Source: Octadecabacter antarcticus 307 (GTDB taxonomy: Bacteria > Pseudomonadota > Alphaproteobacteria > Rhodobacterales > Rhodobacteraceae). From it: DNA of 22,500 nt. The position numbers were made by a program, and so were the translations under genes. Positions 1 to 11,032 of the stretch are shown one piece after another. The notes under the pieces are model-generated. The model did not search any database. It was not told where the DNA came from and saw only the letters and a program-made list of their open reading frames with translations. Each line of letters opens with the position of its first letter. The first letter of the stretch is position 1. The DNA lies in NCBI RefSeq assembly GCF_000155675.2, contig NC_020911.1, positions 1 to 22,500 on the forward strand. The letters run 5' to 3'.

Positions 1-100
1 CGTGTTTTGTGGCGTGTGTTAACTGTTGGCTGACGGAATGTAGTGTGACGACAATGGCGGTGGCAGCCGCTTGGGTACCTGTGGGACAGATTGGGACAAC
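1..100. other. Region upstream of dnaA
   Basis: These 100 bases precede the chosen dnaA start. I looked for the DnaA-box consensus TTATCCACA on both strands and saw no good match, and no clear AT-rich unwinding element. A TTG at 71 is in frame with dnaA, but the ATG at 101 fits the family N-terminus better. Any origin or dnaA promoter must lie mainly outside the window or be too degenerate to see. Confidence 0.4.
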
Positions 101-1441
101 ATGACGAACGTAAACTGGGATCAGGTGAAGACGGATATGCGCGCGGCAATTGGCGCCGGTAACTTCAAGAGCTGGATCGAACCGCTCTCACTCGTAACCA
201 CATCCGAAGGCGTTGCGCATCTCGCCGCCCCAAATCCCTTTGTTGGCGATTATGTCGGCAAGACTTACGGCGATCAGATCATTTATCATCTCAACCGTCA
301 GGGTCTGGCCGTTCAGCGGCTCGCATTTGAAATCGAAGGTAAGGCCAATACGGCCACCAATGTGAGCGCCAAACCCGCTGCCCAAAAACCGGCCAACACC
401 TTGGCCGATGCACAGCCCAACCAGCGTTTCAACTTCGACAGTTTCGTTGTAGGAAAGCCGAACGAGCTTGCTCATGCTGCCGCCAAACGCGTCGCCGAAG
501 GTGGCCCTGTCACGTTTAACCCGCTGTTTCTGTATGGCGGTGTTGGCCTTGGTAAAACCCACCTGATGCATGCCATTGCCCATGAACTGGGACTGCGCCG
601 CCCCGACCTGAACGTGCTGTATGTGTCTGCCGATCAGTTCATCTACCGCTTCATCTCAGCGCTGCGCGATCGCAAGATGATGGATTTCAAGCAGCATTTC
701 CGGTCTGTCGATGTACTGATGGTCGATGACATCCAGTTCCTTGAAGGCAAAGAATCTACGCAAGAAGAATTCTTTCACACCTACAACGCGCTTGCTGATC
801 AGGGTAAGCAGATGATCATTTCCGCAGATCGCGCGCCCGGTGAAATCCGCGACCTGTCTGAACGCATCAAATCGCGCCTGCAATGTGGCCTTGTCGTTGA
901 TTTGCACCCGACGGACTACGAACTGCGTCTTGGCATCCTGCACTCCAAACAAGAGATGTTTGTCAACGTCTATCCCGGCGTCGAAATCGCAACGGGCGTT
1001 CTGGAATTCCTTGCACATCGCATTTCAAGTAACGTTCGCGTCCTCGAAGGTGCGCTCAACCGTCTCTACGCGCTGGCCTCCCTCGTGGGCCGGGTCGTGA
1101 CGGTCGAAATGGCGCAAGACTGCCTGTCCGATATCCTGCGCGCATCCGACCGCAAGCTGACGATTGAAGAAATCCAGCGCAAAGTATCCGAACATTACGA
1201 CATCCGCCTGTCTGATATGCTTGGGCCGAAACGCACCCGCACACTGGCCCGTCCGCGTCAGGTTGCCATGTGGCTGTGCAAGCGTCTGACCAGCCGCAGC
1301 CTGCCTGAAATCGGCCGTAAATTCGGCAAACGCGACCACACGACAATCATGCACGGCGTGCGTAAAATAGATGAGCTGCGCCAGTCTGATAGCCAGATTT
1401 CCGACGATCTGGAACTGCTGCGCCGTGCGCTTGAACATTAA
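101..1441 (+). CDS. dnaA: Chromosomal replication initiator protein DnaA
   Basis: DnaA binds boxes at the origin as an ATP-bound oligomer, opens the duplex and recruits the helicase. The 446-residue product has the standard four-domain layout. Domain I begins NWDQVKTDMRAAI, followed by a variable linker to about residue 105. The AAA+ core has Walker A GGVGLGKTH (about 146-154) and Walker B LMVDDIQF (about 206-213). The C-terminal DNA-binding helix-turn-helix carries the signature RDHTTIMHGVRKI (about 411-423). I chose the ATG at 101 over the in-frame TTG at 71 because MTNVNWDQVK matches related N-termini and the ten extra residues are unlike any DnaA. The ribosome-binding site is weak. It is the first gene of the dnaA-dnaN-recF-gyrB block, 118 bp before dnaN. 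Confidence 0.97.
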   Translation: MTNVNWDQVKTDMRAAIGAGNFKSWIEPLSLVTTSEGVAHLAAPNPFVGDYVGKTYGDQIIYHLNRQGLAVQRLAFEIEGKANTATNVSAKPAAQKPANTLADAQPNQRFNFDSFVVGKPNELAHAAAKRVAEGGPVTFNPLFLYGGVGLGKTHLMHAIAHELGLRRPDLNVLYVSADQFIYRFISALRDRKMMDFKQHFRSVDVLMVDDIQFLEGKESTQEEFFHTYNALADQGKQMIISADRAPGEIRDLSERIKSRLQCGLVVDLHPTDYELRLGILHSKQEMFVNVYPGVEIATGVLEFLAHRISSNVRVLEGALNRLYALASLVGRVVTVEMAQDCLSDILRASDRKLTIEEIQRKVSEHYDIRLSDMLGPKRTRTLARPRQVAMWLCKRLTSRSLPEIGRKFGKRDHTTIMHGVRKIDELRQSDSQISDDLELLRRALEH

Positions 1442-1559
1442 TGGCTGCACGCCCTTGTCTTAGGGCGTTCGACACGCCACAAAATGCTTGTGAACGGGGT
1501 AGAAACGGTTAGTTTCACCTTCCCGACCCAATTGGGGCATCAAGGACGGAGACAGGGCC

Positions 1560-2678
1560 ATGAAAATCAGCATCGAACGCGCAAGTTTGCTCAAGGCCGT
1601 GGCGCAAGCCCAATCCGTAGTGGAACGCCGAAACACCATTCCAATTCTCGCCAATGTGCTGATCGAAGCCAGCGGCGATGAGGCGACGTTCCGCGCCACC
1701 GACCTCGATATCGAAGTTGTCGACAAAGCTACCGCAGTGGTCGAACGGGCAGGCGCCACGACAGTGTCCGCCGTGACGTTAAACGAAATCGTCCGCAAAC
1801 TGCCCGACGGCGCGCTTGTGACTTTGACCGATGACAGCGCATCTGGTCGCCTGACAATCGAAGCAGGGCGGTCCAATTTCAGCCTCGCCACATTGCCCAA
1901 AGAGGACTTTCCCGTCATGGCGTCGTCTGATTACGCCACGAACTTCTCATGCCCGGCACCCGTGCTGCGCCGCCTGTTTGACAAATCCAAATTCGCGATC
2001 TCGACCGAAGAAACTCGCTACTATCTCAACGGCGTTTACATGCACGTGTCTGAATCTGACGGTGGCAAAGTCTTGCGCTGCGTCGCCACAGATGGCCACC
2101 GCCTTGCGCGCATTGATGCAGCTTTGCCTGAAGGCGCAGACGGTATGGCAGGTGTTATCGTGCCGCGTAAAACTGTGGGTGAACTGCGCAAGTTGCTGGA
2201 TGACGATGACATGATGATCGCCGTGTCCGTGTCGGAAACCAAAATCCGTTTCGCGACCCCTGATATCACCCTGACCTCCAAGGTCATTGATGGCACCTTC
2301 CCCGACTACACCCGCGTCATTCCGCAAAACAACACCCGCAAAATGGAAGTCGACGCCGCCGAATTTGCGCGCGCGGTGGACCGTGTTGCGACCGTGTCGT
2401 CCGAACGTTCCCGTGCAGTGAAACTACAGCTCGACGAAGACCGTTTGATCCTGTCCGTTAATGCACCCGATTCCGGTGCCGCCGAAGAAGAACTTTCCGT
2501 GGCTTACGGCGATGAACGCCTCGAAATCGGCTTCAACGCGAAATATCTGCTCGAAATTGCCAGCCAAGTGGACCGCGAAAACGCAGTATTCATGTTCAAT
2601 TCATCCGGTGATCCGACCCTGATGCGGGAAGGCAATGACACCAGTGCGATCTACGTGGTCATGCCGATGAGAGTTTGA
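1560..2678 (+). CDS. dnaN: DNA polymerase III subunit beta (sliding clamp)
   Basis: The beta clamp is a ring-shaped dimer that tethers DNA polymerase III and other partners to DNA. The 372-residue length is normal. The N-terminus MKISIERASLLKAV, the internal segment ETRYYLNGVYMHV, and the C-terminal end YVVMPMRV, which forms part of the partner-binding cleft, are all hallmarks of the family. The start is supported by a purine-rich Shine-Dalgarno sequence (AAGGACGGAG, 1542-1551). It lies 118 bp after dnaA and 83 bp before recF on the same strand, the usual bacterial order. I see no defects in the reading frame. Confidence 0.97.
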   Translation: MKISIERASLLKAVAQAQSVVERRNTIPILANVLIEASGDEATFRATDLDIEVVDKATAVVERAGATTVSAVTLNEIVRKLPDGALVTLTDDSASGRLTIEAGRSNFSLATLPKEDFPVMASSDYATNFSCPAPVLRRLFDKSKFAISTEETRYYLNGVYMHVSESDGGKVLRCVATDGHRLARIDAALPEGADGMAGVIVPRKTVGELRKLLDDDDMMIAVSVSETKIRFATPDITLTSKVIDGTFPDYTRVIPQNNTRKMEVDAAEFARAVDRVATVSSERSRAVKLQLDEDRLILSVNAPDSGAAEEELSVAYGDERLEIGFNAKYLLEIASQVDRENAVFMFNSSGDPTLMREGNDTSAIYVVMPMRV

Positions 2679-2761
2679 TTTGGGCCTGTGTGATTGCTTT
2701 TGGATTTGAGTTGTATCTGCCAAGATGAAGGGCCTAAAAAAGTAAGAAGAGGCTGCGTGTA

Positions 2762-3871
2762 ATGTCGGGCCTTTTTCTGTCACATCTGACATTGTCGCAC
2801 TTCCGGTCCCACAAGCGCGCGACACTTGACCTCGACGGGCGCACTGTCGCGATTTATGGGCCAAACGGCGCAGGCAAAACCAATATCCTCGAAGCGGTTT
2901 CCATCTTGTCCCCTGGTCGTGGCCTGCGCCGCGCAAGCTCCGAGGATATGACCCGCAGACCAGAGGCGCTGGGCTGGAAAGTTACTGCAGACCTCACCTC
3001 CCTAAACCAGCGCCACGAAATTGAAAGCTGGTCTGAAAATGGCGGATCACGCCAAACCAAGATTGATGGCAAAGCAGCGGCGCAGACAGCGCTTGGTCGC
3101 ATCGGGCGTGTGCTCTGGCTCATTCCTGCGATGGACCGTTTGTGGATTGAAGGCGCTGAAGGGCGGCGGCGTTTCTTGGACCGTGCCACGCTCAGCTTTG
3201 AACCGGGCCACGCCGATGCTGCGCTGAAATATGAAAAGGCCATGCGTGAACGCAATCGGTTGCTGAAAGACATGGTGCGCGACGCTCATTGGTACAGCGC
3301 CCTGGAACGGCAAATGGCCGACGCTGGCGCGCAGATCCACCGCAACCGGTTAGAAACGCTTGATCTTTTGACCAACGCACAGCAGGCGGCGCAAACTGCC
3401 TTTCCAACCGCGTGGCTTACCCTTACCCACAGCGATCCTGCTTGTGACGCGCCCGACGATCCTATCGCGCTGCTCGCGGCGTTCGCCAATAATCGCCCCC
3501 GCGACATGGCCGCAGGGCGCACGCTGATCGGCCCGCATCGCGCTGATCTGGACGCGATCTTTGCCGCCAAAGATGTGCCTGCCAAAGACTGTTCCACCGG
3601 TGAGCAGAAGGCGTTGCTGATATCCCTCATCCTTGCGAATGCGCGGGCGTTGGCGGATGATTTCGGCGCGCCACCGATCCTGTTACTTGACGAAGTGGCC
3701 GCCCATCTAGACGCCACACGTCGCGCCGCATTGTACTCGGAAATCAGCGCACTTGGCGCGCAGGCCTTCATGACAGGCACCGGACTGGAACTGTTCGACG
3801 AGCTCGGGGCGGCCGCGCAATACGTCCACGTGACCGACGAAAACGGCGTTTCACAGACCGCGCAGGTCTAG
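2762..3871 (+). CDS. recF: DNA replication and repair protein RecF
   Basis: RecF is an SMC-like ATPase that loads RecA at single-strand gaps with RecO and RecR. The 369-residue product shows Walker A GPNGAGKT (residues 33-40), an ABC-type signature STGEQKA (278-284) and Walker B ILLLDEV followed by AAHLD (306-317). The N-terminal LTLSHFRSH is typical of RecF. The start at 2762 follows a purine-rich AAGAAGAGG tract. Its place between dnaN and gyrB is the classical one. The length is close to other alphaproteobacterial RecF proteins and nothing appears missing. Confidence 0.96.
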   Translation: MSGLFLSHLTLSHFRSHKRATLDLDGRTVAIYGPNGAGKTNILEAVSILSPGRGLRRASSEDMTRRPEALGWKVTADLTSLNQRHEIESWSENGGSRQTKIDGKAAAQTALGRIGRVLWLIPAMDRLWIEGAEGRRRFLDRATLSFEPGHADAALKYEKAMRERNRLLKDMVRDAHWYSALERQMADAGAQIHRNRLETLDLLTNAQQAAQTAFPTAWLTLTHSDPACDAPDDPIALLAAFANNRPRDMAAGRTLIGPHRADLDAIFAAKDVPAKDCSTGEQKALLISLILANARALADDFGAPPILLLDEVAAHLDATRRAALYSEISALGAQAFMTGTGLELFDELGAAAQYVHVTDENGVSQTAQV

Positions 3872-3927
3872 CCAAAACTGCGACCGTGCCTGCATGTGAA
3901 TCCCCCAACAAAATATGGCCCAATCGC

Positions 3928-3956
3928 GTGACATCCTGCGCCAAAACGCCTATGAA
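3928..3956 (+). promoter_or_regulatory. Candidate housekeeping promoter for gyrB
   Basis: In the 113-bp recF-gyrB gap, GTGACA (3928-3933) and TATGAA (3951-3956) are separated by exactly 17 bases, resembling a sigma-70 -35/-10 pair, 28 bp before the gyrB start. The match is moderate and alphaproteobacterial promoters are hard to recognise by eye, so this is only a suggestion. gyrB may also be read from upstream genes. Confidence 0.25.
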
Positions 3957-3969
3957 TTGATCGACATAA

Positions 3970-6400
<2,431 letters not shown>

Positions 6401-6402
<2 letters not shown>

Positions 6403-6427
6403 AAAGCGCCCCAAGCAGGGGTTTTTT
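6401..6427. terminator. Bidirectional rho-independent terminator between gyrB and the convergent gene
   Basis: Just after the gyrB stop, CCCC (6409-6412) and GGGG (6418-6421) form a short stem with loop AAGCA, followed by six T on the plus strand. Five A precede the stem, so on the minus strand the hairpin is also followed by a T run. It can therefore serve both gyrB and the convergent gene that ends at 6446. The stem is short, although A-T pairing between the flanking runs could lengthen it. Confidence 0.7.
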
Positions 6428-6445
6428 GCCAAGATGAAAGGGCGG

Positions 6446-7693
6446 TCAGCCCTCGATTACTTGCGACATCACGCTTAAGAAACGTGCGACTTCGGCTTTT
6501 GAATTATAATGGCACATCGACACGCGCACGGCGGCCGTCTGGCCCAGTGGCGTTAAAATGTTGCCGCTGTAATGGTCCGCCTTGCGCACGTGGGTCCGCA
6601 CGCCCTCGGCGTTAAGTGCAGCCACAATATCCGCCGCCGTTACGGTGTCGGCCCAGAAACACACCAGCCCTTCACGCGCAGGGTTATCGACGCCGCCCAC
6701 AATGTGAACCCCGGCCATTTCCGCCAATCCGCGCAAATTCCCCGTCCCGTGCAGCATCGCATCGGTCAACGTCTTCTCATGGGCTTTGATCGCAACACCT
6801 GCCGCCTCAATCCGGTCGCGTCGCGTTTTGCCGTCGCTAACTTGCCCGCCAAGCCAGTCGAAATAATCGACAACATCGTGGAATGTCGCATAGGCCCCGG
6901 TATCGCGCGTGCCAAATTCCCAGCTTTCCGTCGGGCCACCAGCCAGTTGCTCTGGCCCCAATGCGGTCAAGCGATCACTGACCCACGCCACCCCGTACCC
7001 ATGGCGTGAAAACACTTTGTAGGGCGAGATCACGTAGCCATCAACGTCCGCCGCAACCAGATCCACCAGCCCGTGCGATGCGTGCTGGATGCCGTCAACG
7101 ATAATGAAACACTCTGGCGCAACGGCACGGATCGCGGCAGAAATTGCGGCCACATCCATGCTCATTCCGGTCACAGGCGACGTGTGCAGGATCGTTGCGA
7201 CACGTGTGTCTGGCGTGACCGCAGCACCGTAGGCGTCAGCCGTCACCAACCCAAGCGCGTCGTCATGTGCGACCAATCGGTAATCGCGGCCCAGCTTTTC
7301 AGCCCAATGCGCCATGGCAGATCGTGACGCTGGATGTTCCACCGTTGATCCCAAAAGCACCCCACCCGACGTGCCTGCCACAGCCGTGCGGATCAACCGG
7401 AACAACAACTCAGTCCCGCTTTCGCCGACAAAAACCTGTCCACCAGACGCGCCAAGCCAATCCATCGCAGCCGCTTTGCTGTCGCGAATGATATCCATCA
7501 GCGCATGCGCTGCTGGATTATCGCGGCCTTGATTATCGGGAATTGCCGCGAACTTGGCAGACGTTTCAACCGCAGCGTTCAGCGTCAACGCCCCGCCCGC
7601 ATTCTCGAAAAACACCCGTGATCCCTGAAACGGGCAGGTGTCGACATAGGCAAATTTTCCACGGATATCAGTGAGCAGGGCAGGCGTAATCAT
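6446..7693 (-). CDS. PLP-dependent aminotransferase class V family protein (cysteine desulfurase-like)
   Basis: This is a fold-type I PLP enzyme of the aminotransferase class V family, 415 residues. Visible motifs are VDGIQHASH (199-207), with the PLP-interacting aspartate at 200 and histidine at 204, and SPYKVFSRHGYG (223-234), where K226 is the expected Schiff-base lysine. HTSPVTG (170-176) corresponds to the S-x-x-TG segment of the family. The C-terminus RVSMCHYNSKAEV matches the usual R-x-S-x-x-x-YNT-x-x-E pattern. I could not identify the mobile active-site cysteine loop of a dedicated desulfurase, so the substrate is undetermined. The ATG at 7693 is preferred over one 12 codons upstream because a strong AAAGGAGA lies just before it. 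It is probably cotranscribed with the YCII gene, 85 bp upstream. Confidence 0.85.
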   Translation of the reverse strand: MITPALLTDIRGKFAYVDTCPFQGSRVFFENAGGALTLNAAVETSAKFAAIPDNQGRDNPAAHALMDIIRDSKAAAMDWLGASGGQVFVGESGTELLFRLIRTAVAGTSGGVLLGSTVEHPASRSAMAHWAEKLGRDYRLVAHDDALGLVTADAYGAAVTPDTRVATILHTSPVTGMSMDVAAISAAIRAVAPECFIIVDGIQHASHGLVDLVAADVDGYVISPYKVFSRHGYGVAWVSDRLTALGPEQLAGGPTESWEFGTRDTGAYATFHDVVDYFDWLGGQVSDGKTRRDRIEAAGVAIKAHEKTLTDAMLHGTGNLRGLAEMAGVHIVGGVDNPAREGLVCFWADTVTAADIVAALNAEGVRTHVRKADHYSGNILTPLGQTAAVRVSMCHYNSKAEVARFLSVMSQVIEG

Positions 7694-7778
7694 AACGGTC
7701 TCCTTTGGGGCGACTTCATCCCAATTCACCGCCTTTGGCTAGGGCCTTTTGCCCGTTCCCGCTCCGCTCAGGGCCGGA

Positions 7779-8096
7779 TCAGCCCATATCAATAAATTCG
7801 GCCACTTCCACCGACCCACTGCCATCCACGACGATCGGATTGCCCGCCGCGTGTTCGCAAGCAACGCCGTAATTATCAGCCTCAACAATCGTGTAACCGG
7901 ATACGGGATTCGCGCCGCCGTGGTCCACATGGCCCGCCGAACTCACGGTGTGAGACTGCCCAACTGGGGCCCCGCCATCAACCACCGCCGCACCCATCGA
8001 TTGATACCACGCATCCCACGCAGCCATTGATTTCTCGCCTTCTTCTGGCGTGTCGGGTATGTCGCCACCATGATAAATCATCAGATATTTTGGCAT
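7779..8096 (-). CDS. YCII-domain (YciI-related) small protein
   Basis: The 105-residue protein begins MPKYLMIYHGG and continues AWDAWYQSMGAAVVDGGAP with SGYTIVEAD later. This is the DGPF/YCII-type ferredoxin-like fold seen in YciI-related proteins. Family members carry a His/Asp pair near the N-terminus and are often of unknown enzymatic role. The start has a near-perfect GGAGGA seven bases upstream. It lies 71 bp after trhO and 85 bp before the aminotransferase-like gene on the same strand, so the three may form one unit. No specific function can be assigned. Confidence 0.85.
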   Translation of the reverse strand: MPKYLMIYHGGDIPDTPEEGEKSMAAWDAWYQSMGAAVVDGGAPVGQSHTVSSAGHVDHGGANPVSGYTIVEADNYGVACEHAAGNPIVVDGSGSVEVAEFIDMG

Positions 8097-8167
8097 TTTT
8101 AGTCCTCCAAACGTGTGAAGGACCTAGTTGACGACAGAAAGCATGAGTCGCGCAAGCCACATGAATT

Positions 8168-9079
8168 CTATCCCGCCACTGGACCGATGTGTGTTTCACC
8201 GCGTGCCTTGGCCAATGCGATCTGTTTTTGCCGCTCGCGAAACCGCTCTTTGTCCTGCTCGGTGGTTTCGCCTGCGCACTGGTGGCATGACACGCCTTCT
8301 TCATATTCGGGCAACGCTCGGTCTTCAGGCATTAACGGGCGGCGACAAGCGTAACACAAGATATGTGGACCCTCTTCCAACCCGTGCTCGACCGACACCC
8401 GTGCATCAAATACGAAACATGACCCGTTCCATCTGCTGTCTTGCGCCGGCACGTCTTCAAGGTATTTCAGGATACCACCCTTCAGGTGGTACACATCCTC
8501 AACCCCTTGACCGATCAAATAATTTGTCGACTTTTCGCAGCGAATACCGCCGGTGCAGAACATCGCAATCCGCTTATTGTGGAACCGGTCCTTGTTGGCG
8601 TCCCACCATGCCGGAAACTCGCCAAAGCTGCGGGTCATCGGGTCGATTGAACCGTCAAACGTACCAATCGCGACTTCAAAATCATTGCGGGTATCGATCA
8701 CCGCAACATCCGGTGACGCGATCAAGTCGTTCCAATCGGTGGCCGTAACATAGCGCCCGACGCTTGCAGTTGGGTCCACATCCGGCTGTCCCATCGTTAC
8801 AATCTCACGCTTGATACGCACCTTCATGCGGTTGAACGGCGCGCCGATTGCCGCGCTCTCTTTCCACTCAAGCCCGGCACACCCCGGCAATCCGCGTATA
8901 TGGCTTAGCGTTGCGTCAATGCCCGCACGTGGACCGGCAATCGTGCCGTTGATTCCTTCGGGTGCCAACAACAACGTGCCCATGACGTCACCCGCAGTGC
9001 AGACCGCCAAAAGTGGCGCCTTCAAAGAAAAAGGGTCGTCAAACGTTGAAAAATGATAAAGGGCAGCTAAGGTTGTCAT
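8168..9079 (-). CDS. trhO: tRNA uridine(34) hydroxylase TrhO (rhodanese-related, YceA family)
   Basis: TrhO proteins hydroxylate uridine 34 in the tRNA wobble position to give 5-hydroxyuridine, an intermediate of cmo5U/mcmo5U. The 303-residue protein has an N-terminal acylphosphatase-like part with APEGINGTIAG (39-49), a rhodanese domain with VIDTRNDFEVAIGTF (127-141), and the active-site loop CTGGIRCEKS (C175 and C181). The C-terminal tail holds two Cys pairs, CYAC (242-245) and CHQC (265-268), as in relatives, possibly binding metal. The ATG at 9079 gives the family N-terminus MTTLAALYHF; an in-frame ATG 12 codons upstream is less likely. It is divergent from pncA, with 75 bp between the starts. 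Confidence 0.93.
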   Translation of the reverse strand: MTTLAALYHFSTFDDPFSLKAPLLAVCTAGDVMGTLLLAPEGINGTIAGPRAGIDATLSHIRGLPGCAGLEWKESAAIGAPFNRMKVRIKREIVTMGQPDVDPTASVGRYVTATDWNDLIASPDVAVIDTRNDFEVAIGTFDGSIDPMTRSFGEFPAWWDANKDRFHNKRIAMFCTGGIRCEKSTNYLIGQGVEDVYHLKGGILKYLEDVPAQDSRWNGSCFVFDARVSVEHGLEEGPHILCYACRRPLMPEDRALPEYEEGVSCHQCAGETTEQDKERFRERQKQIALAKARGETHIGPVAG

Positions 9080-9154
9080 GGCCGTTCCACTATGCCGATG
9101 CATGGCTTGTATCAAGCGCTACCTGAATACCACACATGCCGGAAAGCCCCTGCC

Positions 9155-9748
9155 ATGACCCACGCCCTCCTCGTCATCGACGTCCAAAATGACTTTTGTC
9201 CGGGTGGTGCCCTCGCCGTCACCAATGGTGATGGGATCGTCAAAGGGATCAACGCCCTCATGCCCGATTTCGGCGCGGTGATCCTAACGCAAGACTGGCA
9301 CCCCGCAGGCCATTCCTCCTTCGCGACGTCCCACGACGCCGACCCAATGAGTGTCATCCAAATGCCCTACGGCGCCCAAGTCCTATGGCCCGACCATTGC
9401 ATTATCGGCACACACGGCGCGGCGTTTCATTCCGACCTCAACATAAACGCCGCTGACCTAATACTTCGCAAAGGCTACAACCCTAAAATCGACAGCTATT
9501 CCGCGTTCTTTGAAAACGACCAGCAAACCCCGACCGGATTGATGGGCTATCTGCAAACACGCGGCATCGACACCCTCACACTGGTCGGCCTCGCCACCGA
9601 TTTCTGCGTCAACTATTCGGCAGTGGACGCCGCAAAACTGGGCTTCAACGTCACAGTTCGCATGGACCTCTGCCGCGCAATTGATTTCGACGGAAGTTTA
9701 GACGCGGCGGTTGAGGGGATGAAGGCTGCTGGGGTGGACGTTGGCTGA
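9155..9748 (+). CDS. pncA: Nicotinamidase (bifunctional nicotinamidase/pyrazinamidase type)
   Basis: PncA hydrolyses nicotinamide to nicotinate and ammonia in NAD salvage. The 197-residue isochorismatase-fold protein shows the full catalytic triad: D9 in LVIDVQNDF, K106 in ILRKGYN, and C151 in LATDFCVNYS. The metal site is visible as DWHPAGHSSF (D47, H49, H53). The ATG at 9155 is chosen over an in-frame one at 9092 because the family starts just before the LLVIDVQNDF strand and GGAAAG lies upstream; the longer form would also overlap the trhO start. PncB, the next enzyme of the pathway, lies about 1.3 kb downstream on the same strand. Confidence 0.95.
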   Translation: MTHALLVIDVQNDFCPGGALAVTNGDGIVKGINALMPDFGAVILTQDWHPAGHSSFATSHDADPMSVIQMPYGAQVLWPDHCIIGTHGAAFHSDLNINAADLILRKGYNPKIDSYSAFFENDQQTPTGLMGYLQTRGIDTLTLVGLATDFCVNYSAVDAAKLGFNVTVRMDLCRAIDFDGSLDAAVEGMKAAGVDVG

Positions 9749-9830
9749 AACCGCCCCGCATAGTCGCTGACCCCGCCCAATTCCCGCCACACCCTGTCTT
9801 AACCGTCCCAACAGCCTGCGCGTTCTCGTT

Positions 9831-9977
9831 ATGATCGTCGGTGTCCTCGCCTTCGCCCTCACCGCTGGTCAGTCGGCGCGCGCTAACTTCACGCCCTCCA
9901 CCATCCAACACATCGGGTCAATCAACGACTGGCAACAGGAACAGAACCCTGTGCCCTTCAATGGCATCACCAACTAG
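9831..9977 (+). CDS. Putative 48-aa secreted peptide ORF
   Basis: A short ORF in the 225-bp gap after pncA reads MIVGVLAFALTAGQSARA, then NFTPSTIQHIGSINDWQQEQ and a short tail. The first 18 residues look like a signal peptide with an A-R-A cleavage site, leaving about 30 mature residues. The frame is open upstream only to 9771 and offers no better start. I see no convincing Shine-Dalgarno sequence. The stop codon overlaps the stop of the minus-strand gene in a shared CTAG. I do not recognise the protein. It could be a real exported small protein, the decayed end of a longer one, or chance. Confidence 0.35.
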   Translation: MIVGVLAFALTAGQSARANFTPSTIQHIGSINDWQQEQNPVPFNGITN

Positions 9978-11032
9978 CCCCAGATATCACCAACCGTGAA
10001 CCCATCCGGAAATGGGTCGGCCGGGTCCAGCATCCATTGTGATACGCCGTAAATCCAACCACGCCCTGACAGGCTGGGGATAATCGCATCATACGGACCA
10101 ACCTTGGTGACGCCCTCAATCCGGCCCGTAAACGTGGTGCCCAATGGTCCCGCGTTCACATAATCCTCCCCGACGGCGAGCAACCCTTTCGCATGTAAAA
10201 CCGCCAATTTCGCGCAGGTTCCCGTGCCGCAGGGCGATCGGTCCAACGCGCCTGTCAACGCCTCGGGCTTTGACGGATCAAACACCCCCGACGATACCGA
10301 AACTGCGCTGCGCCCATGGGTGGCAGGATCCGTCGCTGGCGCGGTCAACTGCCCAATTGTCGGCCCCGCCAGATCGGGATTATCGGGGTGGGCCATAGGA
10401 TACATCTTCACTGCCGCATCGCGCATCGCCTCAATCGCACGCACAACCGCGCCGCCATTTTTAGCCCTTGGATCAATGCCAAACTGCGCCGCTTCCGCGA
10501 TCACAAACCACATCCCGCCCCACGCAATATCCACTTCAACCGTGCCAAACCCCGGCACATCCAGCGGCACGCCAATGTGCGCCGCAAAGGCAGGCACGTT
10601 CATAAATTCGACCCGCTCAACCTTGCCGTCCTTACACGTCGCTTTGACCTCGATCACCCCGGCAGGGGCCTCCAGCCGCAACATCGTCACAGGTTCAACC
10701 ATCGCAACGATGCCGGTTTCCAACAACACCGTCGCCACACAAATCGCATTGCTACCCGACATCGGGGGGTATTCCGTCTGCTCCATGATGATAAATCCAG
10801 CGTCCGCCGACGGATCACAGGGCGGTACAATCGCATTACAACACAGCGCCGGATTTCCACGCGGTTCGCGCAGCATCAACAGCCGGATATCGTCGTGGTG
10901 GTCCTGCATGTAGCGCATCTTTTCGAACACCGAATTGCCCTTCAACACCGGCATCCCGCCTGTAATCACCCGCCCGCCTTCACCCTCTGCATGGGCCTCG
11001 ACCGCCGTAATCATCCGCTGCATCCGCATCAT
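9974..11032 (-). CDS. Proline racemase superfamily enzyme (hydroxyproline epimerase or dehydratase type)
   Basis: The 352-residue protein belongs to the proline racemase family, which includes proline racemase, 4-hydroxyproline 2-epimerase and trans-3-hydroxy-L-proline dehydratase. The first catalytic motif reads YPPMSGSNAIC, with serine (S92) where racemases have cysteine. The second reads DRSPCGTGTCA, with the catalytic cysteine at 268. Such Ser/Cys members are known within the superfamily, but the residues alone do not settle the substrate. The start is the first of two adjacent ATGs, with AAAGGG just upstream. It sits between pncA and pncB on the opposite strand, 63 bp from the pncB start, with no obvious link to NAD salvage. 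Confidence 0.88.
   Translation of the reverse strand: MMRMQRMITAVEAHAEGEGGRVITGGMPVLKGNSVFEKMRYMQDHHDDIRLLMLREPRGNPALCCNAIVPPCDPSADAGFIIMEQTEYPPMSGSNAICVATVLLETGIVAMVEPVTMLRLEAPAGVIEVKATCKDGKVERVEFMNVPAFAAHIGVPLDVPGFGTVEVDIAWGGMWFVIAEAAQFGIDPRAKNGGAVVRAIEAMRDAAVKMYPMAHPDNPDLAGPTIGQLTAPATDPATHGRSAVSVSSGVFDPSKPEALTGALDRSPCGTGTCAKLAVLHAKGLLAVGEDYVNAGPLGTTFTGRIEGVTKVGPYDAIIPSLSGRGWIYGVSQWMLDPADPFPDGFTVGDIWG

Noticed and set aside
1025..1450. Minus-strand ORFs inside dnaA, dnaN, recF and gyrB
   Set aside because: All lie opposite well-conserved genes and show no domain; typical shadows.
1449..1468. Hairpin ACGCCCT/AGGGCGT just after dnaA as a terminator
   Set aside because: The 7-bp stem is real but no T run follows, and dnaN is usually read with dnaA; not enough to call a terminator.
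8128..8748. 206-codon plus-strand ORF opposite trhO
   Set aside because: It is antisense to a gene with clear rhodanese motifs, has no recognisable domain, and is an expected shadow frame in GC-rich DNA.
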